Shown here: one piece after another, positions 8,866 to 17,098 of the stretch
Layout of the letters: each line of letters opens with the position of its first letter
How positions within the stretch are numbered: position 1 is the stretch's first letter
DNA from: an uncultured Oscillospiraceae bacterium
GTDB lineage: Bacteria; Bacillota; Clostridia; Oscillospirales; Acutalibacteraceae
Direction: 5' to 3'
Assembly: GCA_900544715.1 (NCBI GenBank)
Contig: UQWL01000008.1
Coordinates: 1-64,000, forward strand
DNA length: 64,000 nt
The notes under the pieces: model-generated
Seen by the model: only the letters and a program-made list of their open reading frames with translations
What the model was told of the DNA's origin: nothing
Database searches by the model: none
Made by a program: the position numbers and the translations under genes

Positions 8866-10044
8866 TTAATGGTGGAACAGGCGGATACCGGTAAACGCCA
8901 TCGCCATGCCGAATCGGTTGCAGGTGTCGATCACGTTGTCATCCCGGATGGAACCGCCCGGCTGGGCAATATACGCAACGCCGCTGCGGTGCGCGCGCTC
9001 GATATTGTCGCCAAAGGGGAAGAAAGCGTCCGATCCAAGGGAAACGCCGCTCAATGTTTTCAGCCACGCCTGGCGCTCCTCACGGGTGAGAGGCTCAGGC
9101 TTCACGGTGAAGAACTGCTCCCACACGCCGTCCGCCAAAACGTCCATATAATCGTCGGAAATATAAACGTCAATTGTATTGTCGCGGTCCGGACGGCGGA
9201 TATTTTCCACAAAGGGCAGCGCGAGCACCTTCGGATGCTGGCGCAGATACCAGTTATCCGCCTTATTGCCGGCAAGCCTCGTGCAGTGCACGCGGGACTG
9301 CTGGCCCGCGCCCACGCCGATGGCCTGTCCATCCTTTACATAGCAGACGGAATTCGACTGCGTATATTTCAGCGTAATCAGGGAGATGATCAGATCGCGC
9401 TTCGCCTCTGCAGGAAGCGTTTGATTCTCCGTGACAACGTTTTCCAGAAGCGATTCGTCGATTTTGAGCTCGTTGCGCCCCTGCTCGAAGGTGATGCCAA
9501 ACACATCCTTGTGCTCCACAGGCGCGGGGCGGTAGGCCGGGTCGATCTGCACAATGTTGTAATTGCCCTTTCGCTTGCCCTTGAGCACCTCGAGCGCTTC
9601 CGGCTCATAACCGGGGGCGATCACACCATCGGACACCTCGCGGGCGATGAGCTTTGCCGTGGGCACGTCGCAGGGCTCGGAGAGGGCAATCCAGTCGCCG
9701 TAGGAGGACATCCGGTCCGCTCCGCGTGCACGCGCATAGGCGTTGGCGAGCGGTGAAAGCTCCAGATCATCTACAAAATAGATTTTTTTCAGCGTATCGC
9801 TCAGCGGCAGGCCGACCGCCGCGCCCGCCGGGCTGACATGCTTGAAGGAGGCCGCGCTGGGCAGGCCCGTCGCCATTTTCAGCTCACACACCAACTGCCA
9901 GCTGTTGAACGCATCGAGAAAATTGATGAAGCCGGGCTTGCCGTTTAAAACGGTAATCGGCAATTCGCCGCCTTCCTTCATAAAAATGCGGGACGGCTTC
10001 TGATTGGGGTTGCAGCCGTATTTGAGCATCAGCTCATTTGCCAT
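8866..10044 (-). CDS. Stand-alone AICAR formyltransferase (PurH C-terminal domain)
   Basis: Predicted to transfer a formyl group from 10-formyl-tetrahydrofolate to AICAR, the ninth step of IMP synthesis. The 392 residues correspond only to the transformylase half of PurH; there is no N-terminal MGS-like cyclohydrolase domain. Family segments visible are K-Y-G-C-N-P-N-Q-K-P near the N-terminus, S-F-K-H-V-S-P-A-G-A-A, K-Y-T-Q-S-N-S-V-C-Y and S-D-A-F-F-P-F, ending in Q-P-G-G-S-I-R-D. The ATG at 10044 is used with AAAGGG eleven bases upstream. The missing cyclohydrolase activity is supplied by the purO gene 24 bases upstream, consistent with co-transcription. Confidence 0.92.
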   Translation of the reverse strand: MANELMLKYGCNPNQKPSRIFMKEGGELPITVLNGKPGFINFLDAFNSWQLVCELKMATGLPSAASFKHVSPAGAAVGLPLSDTLKKIYFVDDLELSPLANAYARARGADRMSSYGDWIALSEPCDVPTAKLIAREVSDGVIAPGYEPEALEVLKGKRKGNYNIVQIDPAYRPAPVEHKDVFGITFEQGRNELKIDESLLENVVTENQTLPAEAKRDLIISLITLKYTQSNSVCYVKDGQAIGVGAGQQSRVHCTRLAGNKADNWYLRQHPKVLALPFVENIRRPDRDNTIDVYISDDYMDVLADGVWEQFFTVKPEPLTREERQAWLKTLSGVSLGSDAFFPFGDNIERAHRSGVAYIAQPGGSIRDDNVIDTCNRFGMAMAFTGIRLFHH

Positions 10045-10068
10045 GATGATAACCACCCTTTCCCATTT

Positions 10069-10773
10069 TCACTGGTTCTTATTGACGACGCGGGTTTCCT
10101 CCGAGCCGCTGACAAGATCGATAAACCGCACGAAGAGAGACACTTTATTCGCCTCGTTGAGGTTTTCCCACACAAGGCGCGTGAAGGAATCAATATCGCC
10201 TACAATGGAAACGTTTTCCGGCTCCCCTTCAAAGGAGGGCACCGGGTCTCCATCGCCGAGATAGGTGTGGATAAAATGGCCCTCGCCTGCCACCGGCTGG
10301 GGATACTCATAGAAAAAGCGCTGGGTGGAATCCGCATTGCCGTTTGCGCTTTTGAGGATGGAAAGGCGGTAGCTGCCATCCTTATGCACCAGGCCGGAAA
10401 TGCGCGGGGTCAGGATGGGCGGATCCGGCTCGAAGGTGCGCATCCGCAGCGCCTCCTCAAAGGTTTTTTCCGCCGCGAGGAATTCATAAACCGTATCGGT
10501 CTGATCGCCGTTTGTGACGATGGTGGCCGTGCCGAATTTGCGCACAGGCCAGTAGATCACAAGGCTCGGGTCTTTCAGCTTTGCCGGGTCAAAGGCCTCT
10601 GTGCGCAGGCCGCCATCCTCTTCCACGAAAATCCGGTTGCGGCTGTTTTCGCTGCGGCCCATAATGAAATAGGCGATGACTGCCTTTTGCCCATCCGCGC
10701 TTTTTCCGAGCACGATTCCACGGCCCGGATAGGTGTTGGCGCGCAGAACCGCGCCGAGATCCTGAATCTGCAT
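10069..10773 (-). CDS. purO: IMP cyclohydrolase, PurO type
   Basis: Predicted to close the ring of FAICAR to give IMP, the last step of the pathway. The 234-residue protein belongs to the PurO family first known from archaea, not to the PurH cyclohydrolase domain; characteristic segments are N-T-Y-P-G-R-G-I-V-L-G near residue 13 and M-G-R-S-E-N-S-R-N-R near 38. An ATG at 10773 has AAAGGAG ten bases upstream, which rules out the longer frame. It lies between purN and the stand-alone AICAR transformylase, so the two halves of PurH function are adjacent but separate polypeptides. Confidence 0.9.
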   Translation of the reverse strand: MQIQDLGAVLRANTYPGRGIVLGKSADGQKAVIAYFIMGRSENSRNRIFVEEDGGLRTEAFDPAKLKDPSLVIYWPVRKFGTATIVTNGDQTDTVYEFLAAEKTFEEALRMRTFEPDPPILTPRISGLVHKDGSYRLSILKSANGNADSTQRFFYEYPQPVAGEGHFIHTYLGDGDPVPSFEGEPENVSIVGDIDSFTRLVWENLNEANKVSLFVRFIDLVSGSEETRVVNKNQ

Positions 10774-10821
10774 TCTTCTCCCGCTCCTTTTATGAGTCAA
10801 AATCATTTCATACTGGCATGT

Positions 10822-11424
10822 TCAGCATTTTCCATCCCACAGGGCGCACTGCTCCTCCACCGCGCGCGGCAAAAGGAGCCATTCCGCCTGCTCCATTACG
10901 CGGCGCTGCAGAGTTTCGGGCGTGTCGCCCTCCTCGACCAAGACCGCCTTCTGGCTCAAAATCGGCCCGCCATCCGGGATTTCGTTGACGAGATGCACGG
11001 TCGCCCCGGTCACCTTGACGCCACGCGCCAAAGCCGCCTCATGCACATGCAGGCCGTAATAGCCTTTGCCACAAAAGGACGGGATCAGCGCGGGGTGGAT
11101 ATTGATGATGCGGTCGCGGTACGCTTCGATCACCGTGGGGCCGAGAATCGATAAAAAGCCCGCCAGCACAACAATCTGCGCGCCGCACGCCCGCAGCGCC
11201 TGCAAAATCGCCGCGTCGTATTCCTCCAGTGTGGCAAAGCTTTTGCGGGAGATCACCTCGCCGCTGATGCCTGCGTTTGCCGCCCGGGTGAGCGCATAGG
11301 CATCCGGCCGGCTGGCGATGACATGCACAAATTCGCCGTGCGGAATCTCCCCGCGCGCTTTCGCATCGAGCAGCGCTTGCAAATTCGTGCCGCCGCCGGA
11401 GACGAGCACCGCAATTTTCAGCAT
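10822..11424 (-). CDS. purN: Phosphoribosylglycinamide formyltransferase
   Basis: Folate-dependent formylation of GAR, step three of purine synthesis. The 200-residue length is normal. The N-terminal loop V-L-V-S-G-G-G-T-N-L-Q binds the phosphate. The catalytic Asn-His pair is seen in I-N-I-H-P-A-L-I-P-S-F near residue 108, and the essential Asp lies in I-P-D-G-G-P-I-L. The start codon overlaps the end of purM by seven bases, so translation is probably coupled. Confidence 0.95.
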   Translation of the reverse strand: MLKIAVLVSGGGTNLQALLDAKARGEIPHGEFVHVIASRPDAYALTRAANAGISGEVISRKSFATLEEYDAAILQALRACGAQIVVLAGFLSILGPTVIEAYRDRIINIHPALIPSFCGKGYYGLHVHEAALARGVKVTGATVHLVNEIPDGGPILSQKAVLVEEGDTPETLQRRVMEQAEWLLLPRAVEEQCALWDGKC

Positions 11425-12452
11425 AGGTCGATCCCCTTCTCGCCCTCGCGCACTTCGCCCAGGATACAGGCCTCCTCGCCGTTCTCCCTGAGGATACGGA
11501 CGGCTTCATCCGCCTGCTCCGCCGCAACCGCAACGCACAGGCCGATGCCCATGTTAAAGGTGTTGTACATATCGTGCTCCGAGACGCCCTCGCTCTGAAT
11601 CACCTTGAAGATCGGGCGCACCGGAACCTTGGCCTTTTCAACCGCCGCGCGCAGGTGATCCGGCAGCATCCGCGGAATATTTTCATAGAAGCCGCCGCCT
11701 GTGATGTGGGAAACACCATGGACAGCCACTTTCTCCATCAGGGCAAGCAGGCTCTTTACATAGATGCGCGTGGGCGTGAGCAACTCCTCGCCCAGCGTTT
11801 TGCCACATTCCTGCAGATAGAGCTCCAGCCGCTCCGGCGTGATGTTGAACACCTTGCGCACAAGGGAAAACCCGTTGGAATGCACGCCGGAGGAGGAAAC
11901 GCCGATGAGCGCGTCTCCGACCTTCATCTGCGCGCCGTCAATGAGCTTTGCTTTATCCGCCATGCCGACGCAGAAGCCCGCAAGGTCATATTCCTCTTTG
12001 GGATAAAAGCCGGGCATCTCCGCCGTTTCGCCGCCGATCAGCGCGCACCCCGCCTGCACACAGCCCTCGGCCACGCCCGCCACGATCTGCTCCACGCGCT
12101 CGGGCACATTTTTGCCCACCGCAATATAGTCCAGAAAAAACAGCGGCTTTGCACCCGCGCAGGCCACATCGTTTGCGCACATGGCCACACAGTCGATGCC
12201 CACGGTATCGTGCTTATCCATCATAAAGGCGAGCTTCAGCTTGGTGCCCACGCCATCCGTCCCGGAGACGAGCACCGGCTCCTTCATGTCGGTCAGGTCA
12301 GGCTGAAACAGGCCGCCGAAGCCGCCGATGCCGGATACAACGCCCGGCGTCTGCGTGCGCGCCACATGCTTTTTCATCAATTCCACCGCTTTGTAACCGG
12401 CGGTTACATCTACACCCGCCTCGCGGTAGCTGTCGGAATAACTGTTATCCAT
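11418..12452 (-). CDS. purM: Phosphoribosylformylglycinamidine cyclo-ligase (AIR synthetase)
   Basis: ATP-dependent ring closure of FGAM to AIR. The 344 residues show the PurM fold: an N-terminal S-Y-R-E-A-G-V-D segment, G-I-G-G-F-G-G-L near 40, G-T-D-G-V-G-T-K-L near 65, and I-G-G-E-T-A-E-M-P-G-F-Y. The ATG at 12452 is chosen because the longer frame adds only non-conserved residues. The 3' end overlaps purN. purL, purQ and purS, which supply its substrate, are not in this window. Confidence 0.95.
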   Translation of the reverse strand: MDNSYSDSYREAGVDVTAGYKAVELMKKHVARTQTPGVVSGIGGFGGLFQPDLTDMKEPVLVSGTDGVGTKLKLAFMMDKHDTVGIDCVAMCANDVACAGAKPLFFLDYIAVGKNVPERVEQIVAGVAEGCVQAGCALIGGETAEMPGFYPKEEYDLAGFCVGMADKAKLIDGAQMKVGDALIGVSSSGVHSNGFSLVRKVFNITPERLELYLQECGKTLGEELLTPTRIYVKSLLALMEKVAVHGVSHITGGGFYENIPRMLPDHLRAAVEKAKVPVRPIFKVIQSEGVSEHDMYNTFNMGIGLCVAVAAEQADEAVRILRENGEEACILGEVREGEKGIDLC

Positions 12453-12507
12453 CGAATGAACCCATCCTTTCTTTCTCAACAAACCCCGTTATGCCAAAAG
12501 TACCCGT

Positions 12508-13953
12508 TCACTTCGGCTGCTTGACGAGAGAATCGAGTTTTTTGCTGAATTTATCCTCCGGCTGCTCCTGCGGCACGTCGATCGGATAATTGCCGGTAAA
12601 GCAGGCGTCGCAAAAGCTGGATGTGGAGCTGCTGGCGATCTTATGCAGGCTCTCAAGGCTCAAATAGCCCAGGGAATCCGCGCCGATCTGCTCGCAGATC
12701 TCCTCAATGCTCATCCGGCAGGCGATCAGATATTCGCGCGAGCTGATATCCGTGCCGAAATAGCAGGGGTGCATAAAGGGCGGGGAGGAAATCCGCATGT
12801 GGACCTCCTTTGCGCCTGCCTTGCGCAGCAGCTCGATGATATGCGCGCTGGTGGTACCGCGCACGATCGAATCATCCACGAGCACCACGCGCTTGCCCTC
12901 CACTGCCGAACGCAAAGGGTTTAGCTTGATGCGAACGCTGCGCTCGCGCTGTTCCTGGGAATCTTGAATGAAAGTGCGCCCGACATAGCGGTTTTTGATA
13001 AAACACATGCCATAAGGGATGCCGGATTCATTGGCATAGCCGATCGCCGCATCCAACCCGGAATCCGGCACGCCCGCCACGAGATCCGCTTCCACCGGAT
13101 ACTCACGGGCGAGATACTTGCCCGCACGCTGGCGCGCGAGATGCACGCTTGCATTGTCGATCACGGAATCGGGACGGGCGAAATAAACGTGCTCAAAAAT
13201 GCAGAGCGAGCTCTTATGACCACAGTGGTCGCGGATGCTGCGGATGCCGTTTTCATCCGCCACAACGATCTCGCCCGGCTCAATATCGCGGACGAACTCT
13301 GCGCCGAGGCTGTCGAGCGCGCAGGTTTCCGAGGCAAAAATATAGCTATCCTCCATTTTGCCGATGCAAAGGGGGCGAAAACCCTGCGGATCGCGCACAG
13401 CGATCATTTTGCGGGGGGACATCAGCACAAACGAATAGGCCCCTTCAATTTGATTCATCGCCCGGTTGATGGCCTGCTCGACGCTGCCCGCCTCCAGGCG
13501 CGCGCGCGCGATTAGCAGAGCGATCAGCTCAGCGTCGCTGTCCGTCTGAAAAATTGCGCCCTGCTTCTCCAGCGGCTCGCGCAGGGCATGCGTGTTGACA
13601 AGGCTGCCGTTGTTGGCGATGGCGATCGTGCCCTTTGCATAGCGCATCACAAGGGGCTGGGAGTTTTCGCGCTCCGACATGCCGCCGGGCGAATAGCGCA
13701 CATGGCCGATGCAGATATCTCCGCCGCCATCCTGAGAGAGCTTCTGGAGCGCGTCCGCATCGAACACATCGGGCACAATGCCGAGATCGCGATGGTAATC
13801 GACCACGCCGCCTCGATTGATCGCAATCCCACAGCTGATCTGGCCCCTGTGCTGCAGGGCATAGAGTGCAAGATACGTCAGATGGACGGCATTGAACTGA
13901 TTTTTATTATAAATTCCGAATACGCCGCATTCCTCATGGGGCTTGTCAAACAT
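12508..13953 (-). CDS. purF: Amidophosphoribosyltransferase
   Basis: Commits PRPP to purine synthesis by making phosphoribosylamine from glutamine. The N-terminal Ntn glutaminase domain has its nucleophile Cys9 in E-E-C-G-V-F-G, meaning an eight-residue propeptide must be removed, as in the Bacillus-type enzyme. The C-terminal phosphoribosyltransferase domain shows the PRPP loop V-L-V-D-D-S-I-V-R-G-T-T near residue 365. Late cysteines (S-F-C-D-A-C-F near 450) fit the Fe-S-containing Firmicute form. Length 481 is normal. It lies 40 bases downstream of purE. Confidence 0.95.
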   Translation of the reverse strand: MFDKPHEECGVFGIYNKNQFNAVHLTYLALYALQHRGQISCGIAINRGGVVDYHRDLGIVPDVFDADALQKLSQDGGGDICIGHVRYSPGGMSERENSQPLVMRYAKGTIAIANNGSLVNTHALREPLEKQGAIFQTDSDAELIALLIARARLEAGSVEQAINRAMNQIEGAYSFVLMSPRKMIAVRDPQGFRPLCIGKMEDSYIFASETCALDSLGAEFVRDIEPGEIVVADENGIRSIRDHCGHKSSLCIFEHVYFARPDSVIDNASVHLARQRAGKYLAREYPVEADLVAGVPDSGLDAAIGYANESGIPYGMCFIKNRYVGRTFIQDSQEQRERSVRIKLNPLRSAVEGKRVVLVDDSIVRGTTSAHIIELLRKAGAKEVHMRISSPPFMHPCYFGTDISSREYLIACRMSIEEICEQIGADSLGYLSLESLHKIASSSTSSFCDACFTGNYPIDVPQEQPEDKFSKKLDSLVKQPK

Positions 13954-13993
13954 CGCAATTCCTCCTGAATGGGTTAAAAATTCTTATTTCGAA

Positions 13994-14494
13994 TCAAAGC
14001 GCGGCGGCCTTCAGCTGCAGCGCGGCATCCTTTTCCAACACCTTCTGGGCCATATCCTCCTTCATCTGGGAGAGCTTCTGGGCAAGCCCTTCGTCGGAAA
14101 GCGCCAGCATCTGCACGGCGAGGATCGCCGCATTCTCCGCCCCGTCGATTGCAACGGTGGCCACCGGAATGCCGGAGGGCATCTGCACGGTGGCAAGCAG
14201 GGCATCCAGCCCGTCAAGTGTGGAGGATTTCACCGGGATGCCAATGACCGGCAGCGTTGTATGCGCTGCCAGCACGCCGCCGAGGTGGGCCGCCTTCCCG
14301 GCCGCCGCGATGATCACGCCGAAGCCGTTCTCCTTCGCCTTAGAGGCAAAATCAGCCGCTGCGGCGGGGGTGCGGTGCGCGCTCATCACATGCGTTTCTA
14401 CCTCTACGCCAAAATAACGCAGCTTTTTGATTGCCCCGCTGACAATGGGCAGATCACTGTCGCTCCCCATAATCACTGCTACCTTTTTCATCAC
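13994..14494 (-). CDS. purE: 5-(carboxyamino)imidazole ribonucleotide mutase
   Basis: Catalyses carboxylation chemistry at AIR/CAIR. The 166 residues start with the class I signature M-G-S-D-S-D-L-P, followed by S-A-H-R-T-P near residue 43 and A-A-A-G-K-A-A-H-L near 70. No purK is seen beside it, so whether it uses N5-CAIR or AIR with CO2 cannot be told from this window. It is the first gene of the purine operon, and the region upstream carries a promoter, a mini-ORF and a terminator-like hairpin. Confidence 0.94.
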   Translation of the reverse strand: MMKKVAVIMGSDSDLPIVSGAIKKLRYFGVEVETHVMSAHRTPAAAADFASKAKENGFGVIIAAAGKAAHLGGVLAAHTTLPVIGIPVKSSTLDGLDALLATVQMPSGIPVATVAIDGAENAAILAVQMLALSDEGLAQKLSQMKEDMAQKVLEKDAALQLKAAAL

Positions 14495-14531
14495 TTTTTC
14501 AGCACTCCTTCTTTAATCCCCAAAAATAAAA

Positions 14532-14556
14532 TAGCTGCCGCGCAAAGCGCCACAGC
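14532..14556 (-). terminator. Terminator-like hairpin (possible attenuator) ahead of purE
   Basis: On the minus strand AGCTGTGGCGC and GCGCGGCAGCT form an imperfect 11-bp stem around a 3-4 base loop, followed directly by ATTTTATTTTT. It lies between the leader ORF stop (14569) and the purE start (14494), where premature termination could control the operon. Confidence 0.6.
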
Positions 14557-14568
14557 TTTCGATCTTGC

Positions 14569-14661
14569 TTATTTGCTCTTGCCAGACGGCATGCGGGCGC
14601 ACCTTGCCCCGGTGCAGATGACTGAAACACATCCAATCAGCGGCAGGCCTGTCCCGTTCAT
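14569..14661 (-). CDS. Candidate 30-residue leader peptide of the pur operon
   Basis: An ATG with GGAGAGG five bases upstream opens a 30-codon frame rich in Gly, Cys, Val and Arg and ending in a basic tail (P-S-G-K-S-K). It starts about 35 bases after the operon promoter and stops twelve bases before the terminator-like hairpin. I do not recognise the peptide. It may be a regulatory upstream ORF whose translation affects the hairpin, or a small functional peptide. Confidence 0.45.
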   Translation of the reverse strand: MNGTGLPLIGCVSVICTGARCARMPSGKSK

Positions 14662-14695
14662 ACCGACCTCTCCATTTCGAGTGATTTGTATATTT

Positions 14696-14724
14696 ATTCT
14701 ATGGCAACCGCAAAAAAAATGCAA
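14696..14724 (-). promoter_or_regulatory. Sigma-A promoter of the pur operon
   Basis: On the minus strand: TTGCAT (complement of 14719-14724), a 17-base spacer, then TAGAAT (complement of 14696-14701). It is placed correctly for the leader ORF and purE. No purine riboswitch or ZTP-type conserved core was recognised in the leader. Confidence 0.7.
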
Positions 14725-14840
14725 GGCAATCCGACTGTAAAAAAGTTTTTCTACATATATATTGAGGAAACCAGATAGCGCATTTGCTGATTTTGTATAT
14801 AATGACAACCTGAATCGACAGAAAGGAGCAAATTGTTTTT

Positions 14841-15485
14841 ATGAAACGATTTTTCAAAGTGTTTCCCTGCCTTTTGATCCTGCTCAGCCTCCTGCTCTGC
14901 GCCTGCACGGACGCGAAATTTTTGACGGAGGAAACATTTTTGGCCCGTTTCAACGCGCTCGATGAAACGCAGCAGCTCAACGCCGGAGACGCGCTGGCAA
15001 AAGAGGAGGATACCTTTATCGGACGCTCCTATTTTCTATCGCCCAAAGGGGATGAAACCTACCTGCTCTGTTTGCAGATCGATAAAGAGAGCGCCGAGCT
15101 GAAAGCCTGCTCCCTGCTCTATGCCTGCATGGGCGATGAGGAAAGCGACACGTTCTTCGCCGCGCTCGCCTCCCGCACGTTGCAGGCCTTTACCGGGCAA
15201 AGCGCACAGGCCTGCGACGGCGCCTTGAAAAAGGCGGGAGTTCTCGGCGCAGCACAGGATGAAGCAGCCCCGCCGGAGCCACTGGAATGGAACGGCTTCC
15301 GGATCAGCAGGGAAAAAATCTCCCTGGGCTACTGCATGACCGTTGAAACAGTCAAAAAGGATCAAACCCGCGCACCGGACACCGCCGCACAGAAGGAGAC
15401 CGGGGCGGCCGATTCTACAAAGGCGGAGGAACCTACCACGGAAGAACCGAGGGAAAACGGCACAGCCTCCCCTTCCGCCGCCTGA
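14841..15485 (+). CDS. Predicted lipoprotein of unknown function
   Basis: The 214 residues begin with a lipoprotein signal peptide: K-R-F-F-K, a hydrophobic core, then the lipobox L-L-C-A-C-T with the lipidated Cys at about residue 21. A small alpha/beta-looking domain with several cysteines follows (about residues 25-170), then an acidic, Glu/Thr/Ala-rich tail (about 170-214). TATAAT at 14798-14803 and GAAAGGAG before the ATG support expression. It diverges from the pur operon. I do not recognise the domain; membrane anchoring on the outer face is the only safe inference. Confidence 0.75.
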   Translation: MKRFFKVFPCLLILLSLLLCACTDAKFLTEETFLARFNALDETQQLNAGDALAKEEDTFIGRSYFLSPKGDETYLLCLQIDKESAELKACSLLYACMGDEESDTFFAALASRTLQAFTGQSAQACDGALKKAGVLGAAQDEAAPPEPLEWNGFRISREKISLGYCMTVETVKKDQTRAPDTAAQKETGAADSTKAEEPTTEEPRENGTASPSAA

Positions 15486-15498
15486 TGGAAAATAAATC

Positions 15499-15540
15499 AG
15501 CCATACGCTCTGCCGCACGCAGCGTGCGGGGCGTATGGCT
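15499..15540. terminator. Long GC-rich terminator hairpin
   Basis: The outer arms AGCCATACGC / GCGTATGGCT and the inner arms CCGCACG / CGTGCGG are nested with a three-base loop. It lies between the convergent lipoprotein and M20 peptidase genes. Confidence 0.75.
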
Positions 15541-15547
15541 GAACGTT

Positions 15548-17026
15548 TTATTGGCCCGAGGCGCGCCGGATATACTGCTTAAAGAAGGCAACGCCTTCCG
15601 TCAAGGCCTTCACCGGAACGCGTTCATTGGTGGAATGCGTGCACAGCAGCAAGGAGGTATCCACCACAAAGGGGGCGAAGCGATAAATATTTTCACAAAT
15701 TGGCTCATAATGATAGGAATCCGTGCCGCCCATCACCAGATAGGGCGCTACAATATAATTCGGGTTGGTGCGCATGCAGAGCTCTTCCAAAATGGCAAAG
15801 CAGCGGGAATCCGTGGGCGAAATTTTGGAGGGTTCCTTGCCTTTGAGCAGCTTTACCTCAATGTTTTTGTTGCGCACCACCTTGTGGATATGGCGCTCAA
15901 CGCCGGCGATGGAATCGCCGGGCATCATGCGGAAATTGACCGTAACGCTCGCCCGCTGCGGCAGCACATTTGCCGCCGGGCTGCCCTGCGCCATAGTCGC
16001 GCCGGTTGTGGTGCGGATCAGCGAAGCGGCAGGCGGGATTTTCTTCATCACGGCGAGCACAAGGGGCTTTAAAAGCCAGAGGTTGCAGGTGACGATGCGT
16101 GCGGGGTAGGAGACATTGCGCCCGATCTTCTGAAACAGGCTATAGACCATATCCGTCATTTTGGATTTGCACTGGTGGTTTTCGAGATCCCGGATCACCT
16201 CCGCCAGCTCGCCCAGCGCCGTGTGCTGCGGCGGCTGGGAGGAATGCCCGCCCCTGGAGGAAACAGAAATTTCAAAATCCGCATAGCCCTTTTCCGCCAC
16301 GCCGATCCCGGCGAGATATTGATCGAGGATGCCCTTCACCTTGGCGGGCAGAATGGCGCCACCCTCATCGAGCACACAATCGAGATGGACGCCGCGCTCC
16401 TGAAGCAGCTGCATCAACGCCCTTGCGCCGGAATTTTGGGAGGCGACCACCTCTTCATCATCGCCAAAGAGCAGGTAAACATCCCGTTCCGGCTCAAAGC
16501 CCTCCTCCAGCAATGTTTCCACCGCTTCCATCACAGAGATCAGGTGATTTTTCATATCCAGCGCGCCGCGGCCCCAGATAAACTCCCCATCGTGATAGCC
16601 CTCATAAGGCGGGTGCGTCCAGTCGCTTTCCGTCCCCTCTTCAACGGGAACAACATCCTGATGCGCCAGCATCGCGATTGGGTCAAGCGATGCGTGTTTC
16701 CCCTTCCAGCAATAAAGTAGGTTGGCGGGCGGCACCACTTCGCAGGTGAGCTTTTGATGGATCAGCGGGTAAGATTCCCGTAAAAAAGCATGAAACCGCT
16801 CAAACTGTGCCCAATCCACATCCTTCTGATCCGGGTAGGATACGGTAGGAATCCGAATGGCCTCTGATAAATGCCGCGTCAGGCGGCCCTGATCGACCGC
16901 CTCCTCGGGCAGCGGATCATAGGCCTGCTTTTTCGGGGTAAAAAGAGCGGCCCGGATCAGGGTGAGCACAAGAAAGGCGGCCAACAGCCCAAGGATCGTG
17001 TATAAAACAATTTGCCAGGTTGCCAT
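15548..17026 (-). CDS. M20-family metallopeptidase with N-terminal membrane anchor
   Basis: The 492 residues resemble carboxypeptidase S / PM20D1-type members of M20, which hydrolyse peptide or N-acyl amino acid bonds with two zinc ions. Visible are a membrane helix (about 5-27), H122 and D124 in A-H-Q-D-V-V, the bridging D157 in G-R-G-A-L-D-M-K, and the E191-E192 pair in G-D-D-E-E-V. The dimerisation domain insert spans roughly 250-370. The membrane helix suggests the enzyme is anchored, facing outside. The start has GAGAGGG upstream. The neighbouring UPF0210/ACT genes lie 72 bases upstream on the same strand. Confidence 0.88.
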   Translation of the reverse strand: MATWQIVLYTILGLLAAFLVLTLIRAALFTPKKQAYDPLPEEAVDQGRLTRHLSEAIRIPTVSYPDQKDVDWAQFERFHAFLRESYPLIHQKLTCEVVPPANLLYCWKGKHASLDPIAMLAHQDVVPVEEGTESDWTHPPYEGYHDGEFIWGRGALDMKNHLISVMEAVETLLEEGFEPERDVYLLFGDDEEVVASQNSGARALMQLLQERGVHLDCVLDEGGAILPAKVKGILDQYLAGIGVAEKGYADFEISVSSRGGHSSQPPQHTALGELAEVIRDLENHQCKSKMTDMVYSLFQKIGRNVSYPARIVTCNLWLLKPLVLAVMKKIPPAASLIRTTTGATMAQGSPAANVLPQRASVTVNFRMMPGDSIAGVERHIHKVVRNKNIEVKLLKGKEPSKISPTDSRCFAILEELCMRTNPNYIVAPYLVMGGTDSYHYEPICENIYRFAPFVVDTSLLLCTHSTNERVPVKALTEGVAFFKQYIRRASGQ

Positions 17027-17098
17027 GAACTATCCCTCTCCTCTGTAAAAAAGTCAAGCGAAAAGCGCCGGTTAGAGCATGGCGCTTTCCGCTCTGTG

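Noticed and set aside
14495..14840. Purine or ZTP riboswitch ahead of purE
   Set aside because: None of the conserved loop sequences of those classes could be found in the leader.
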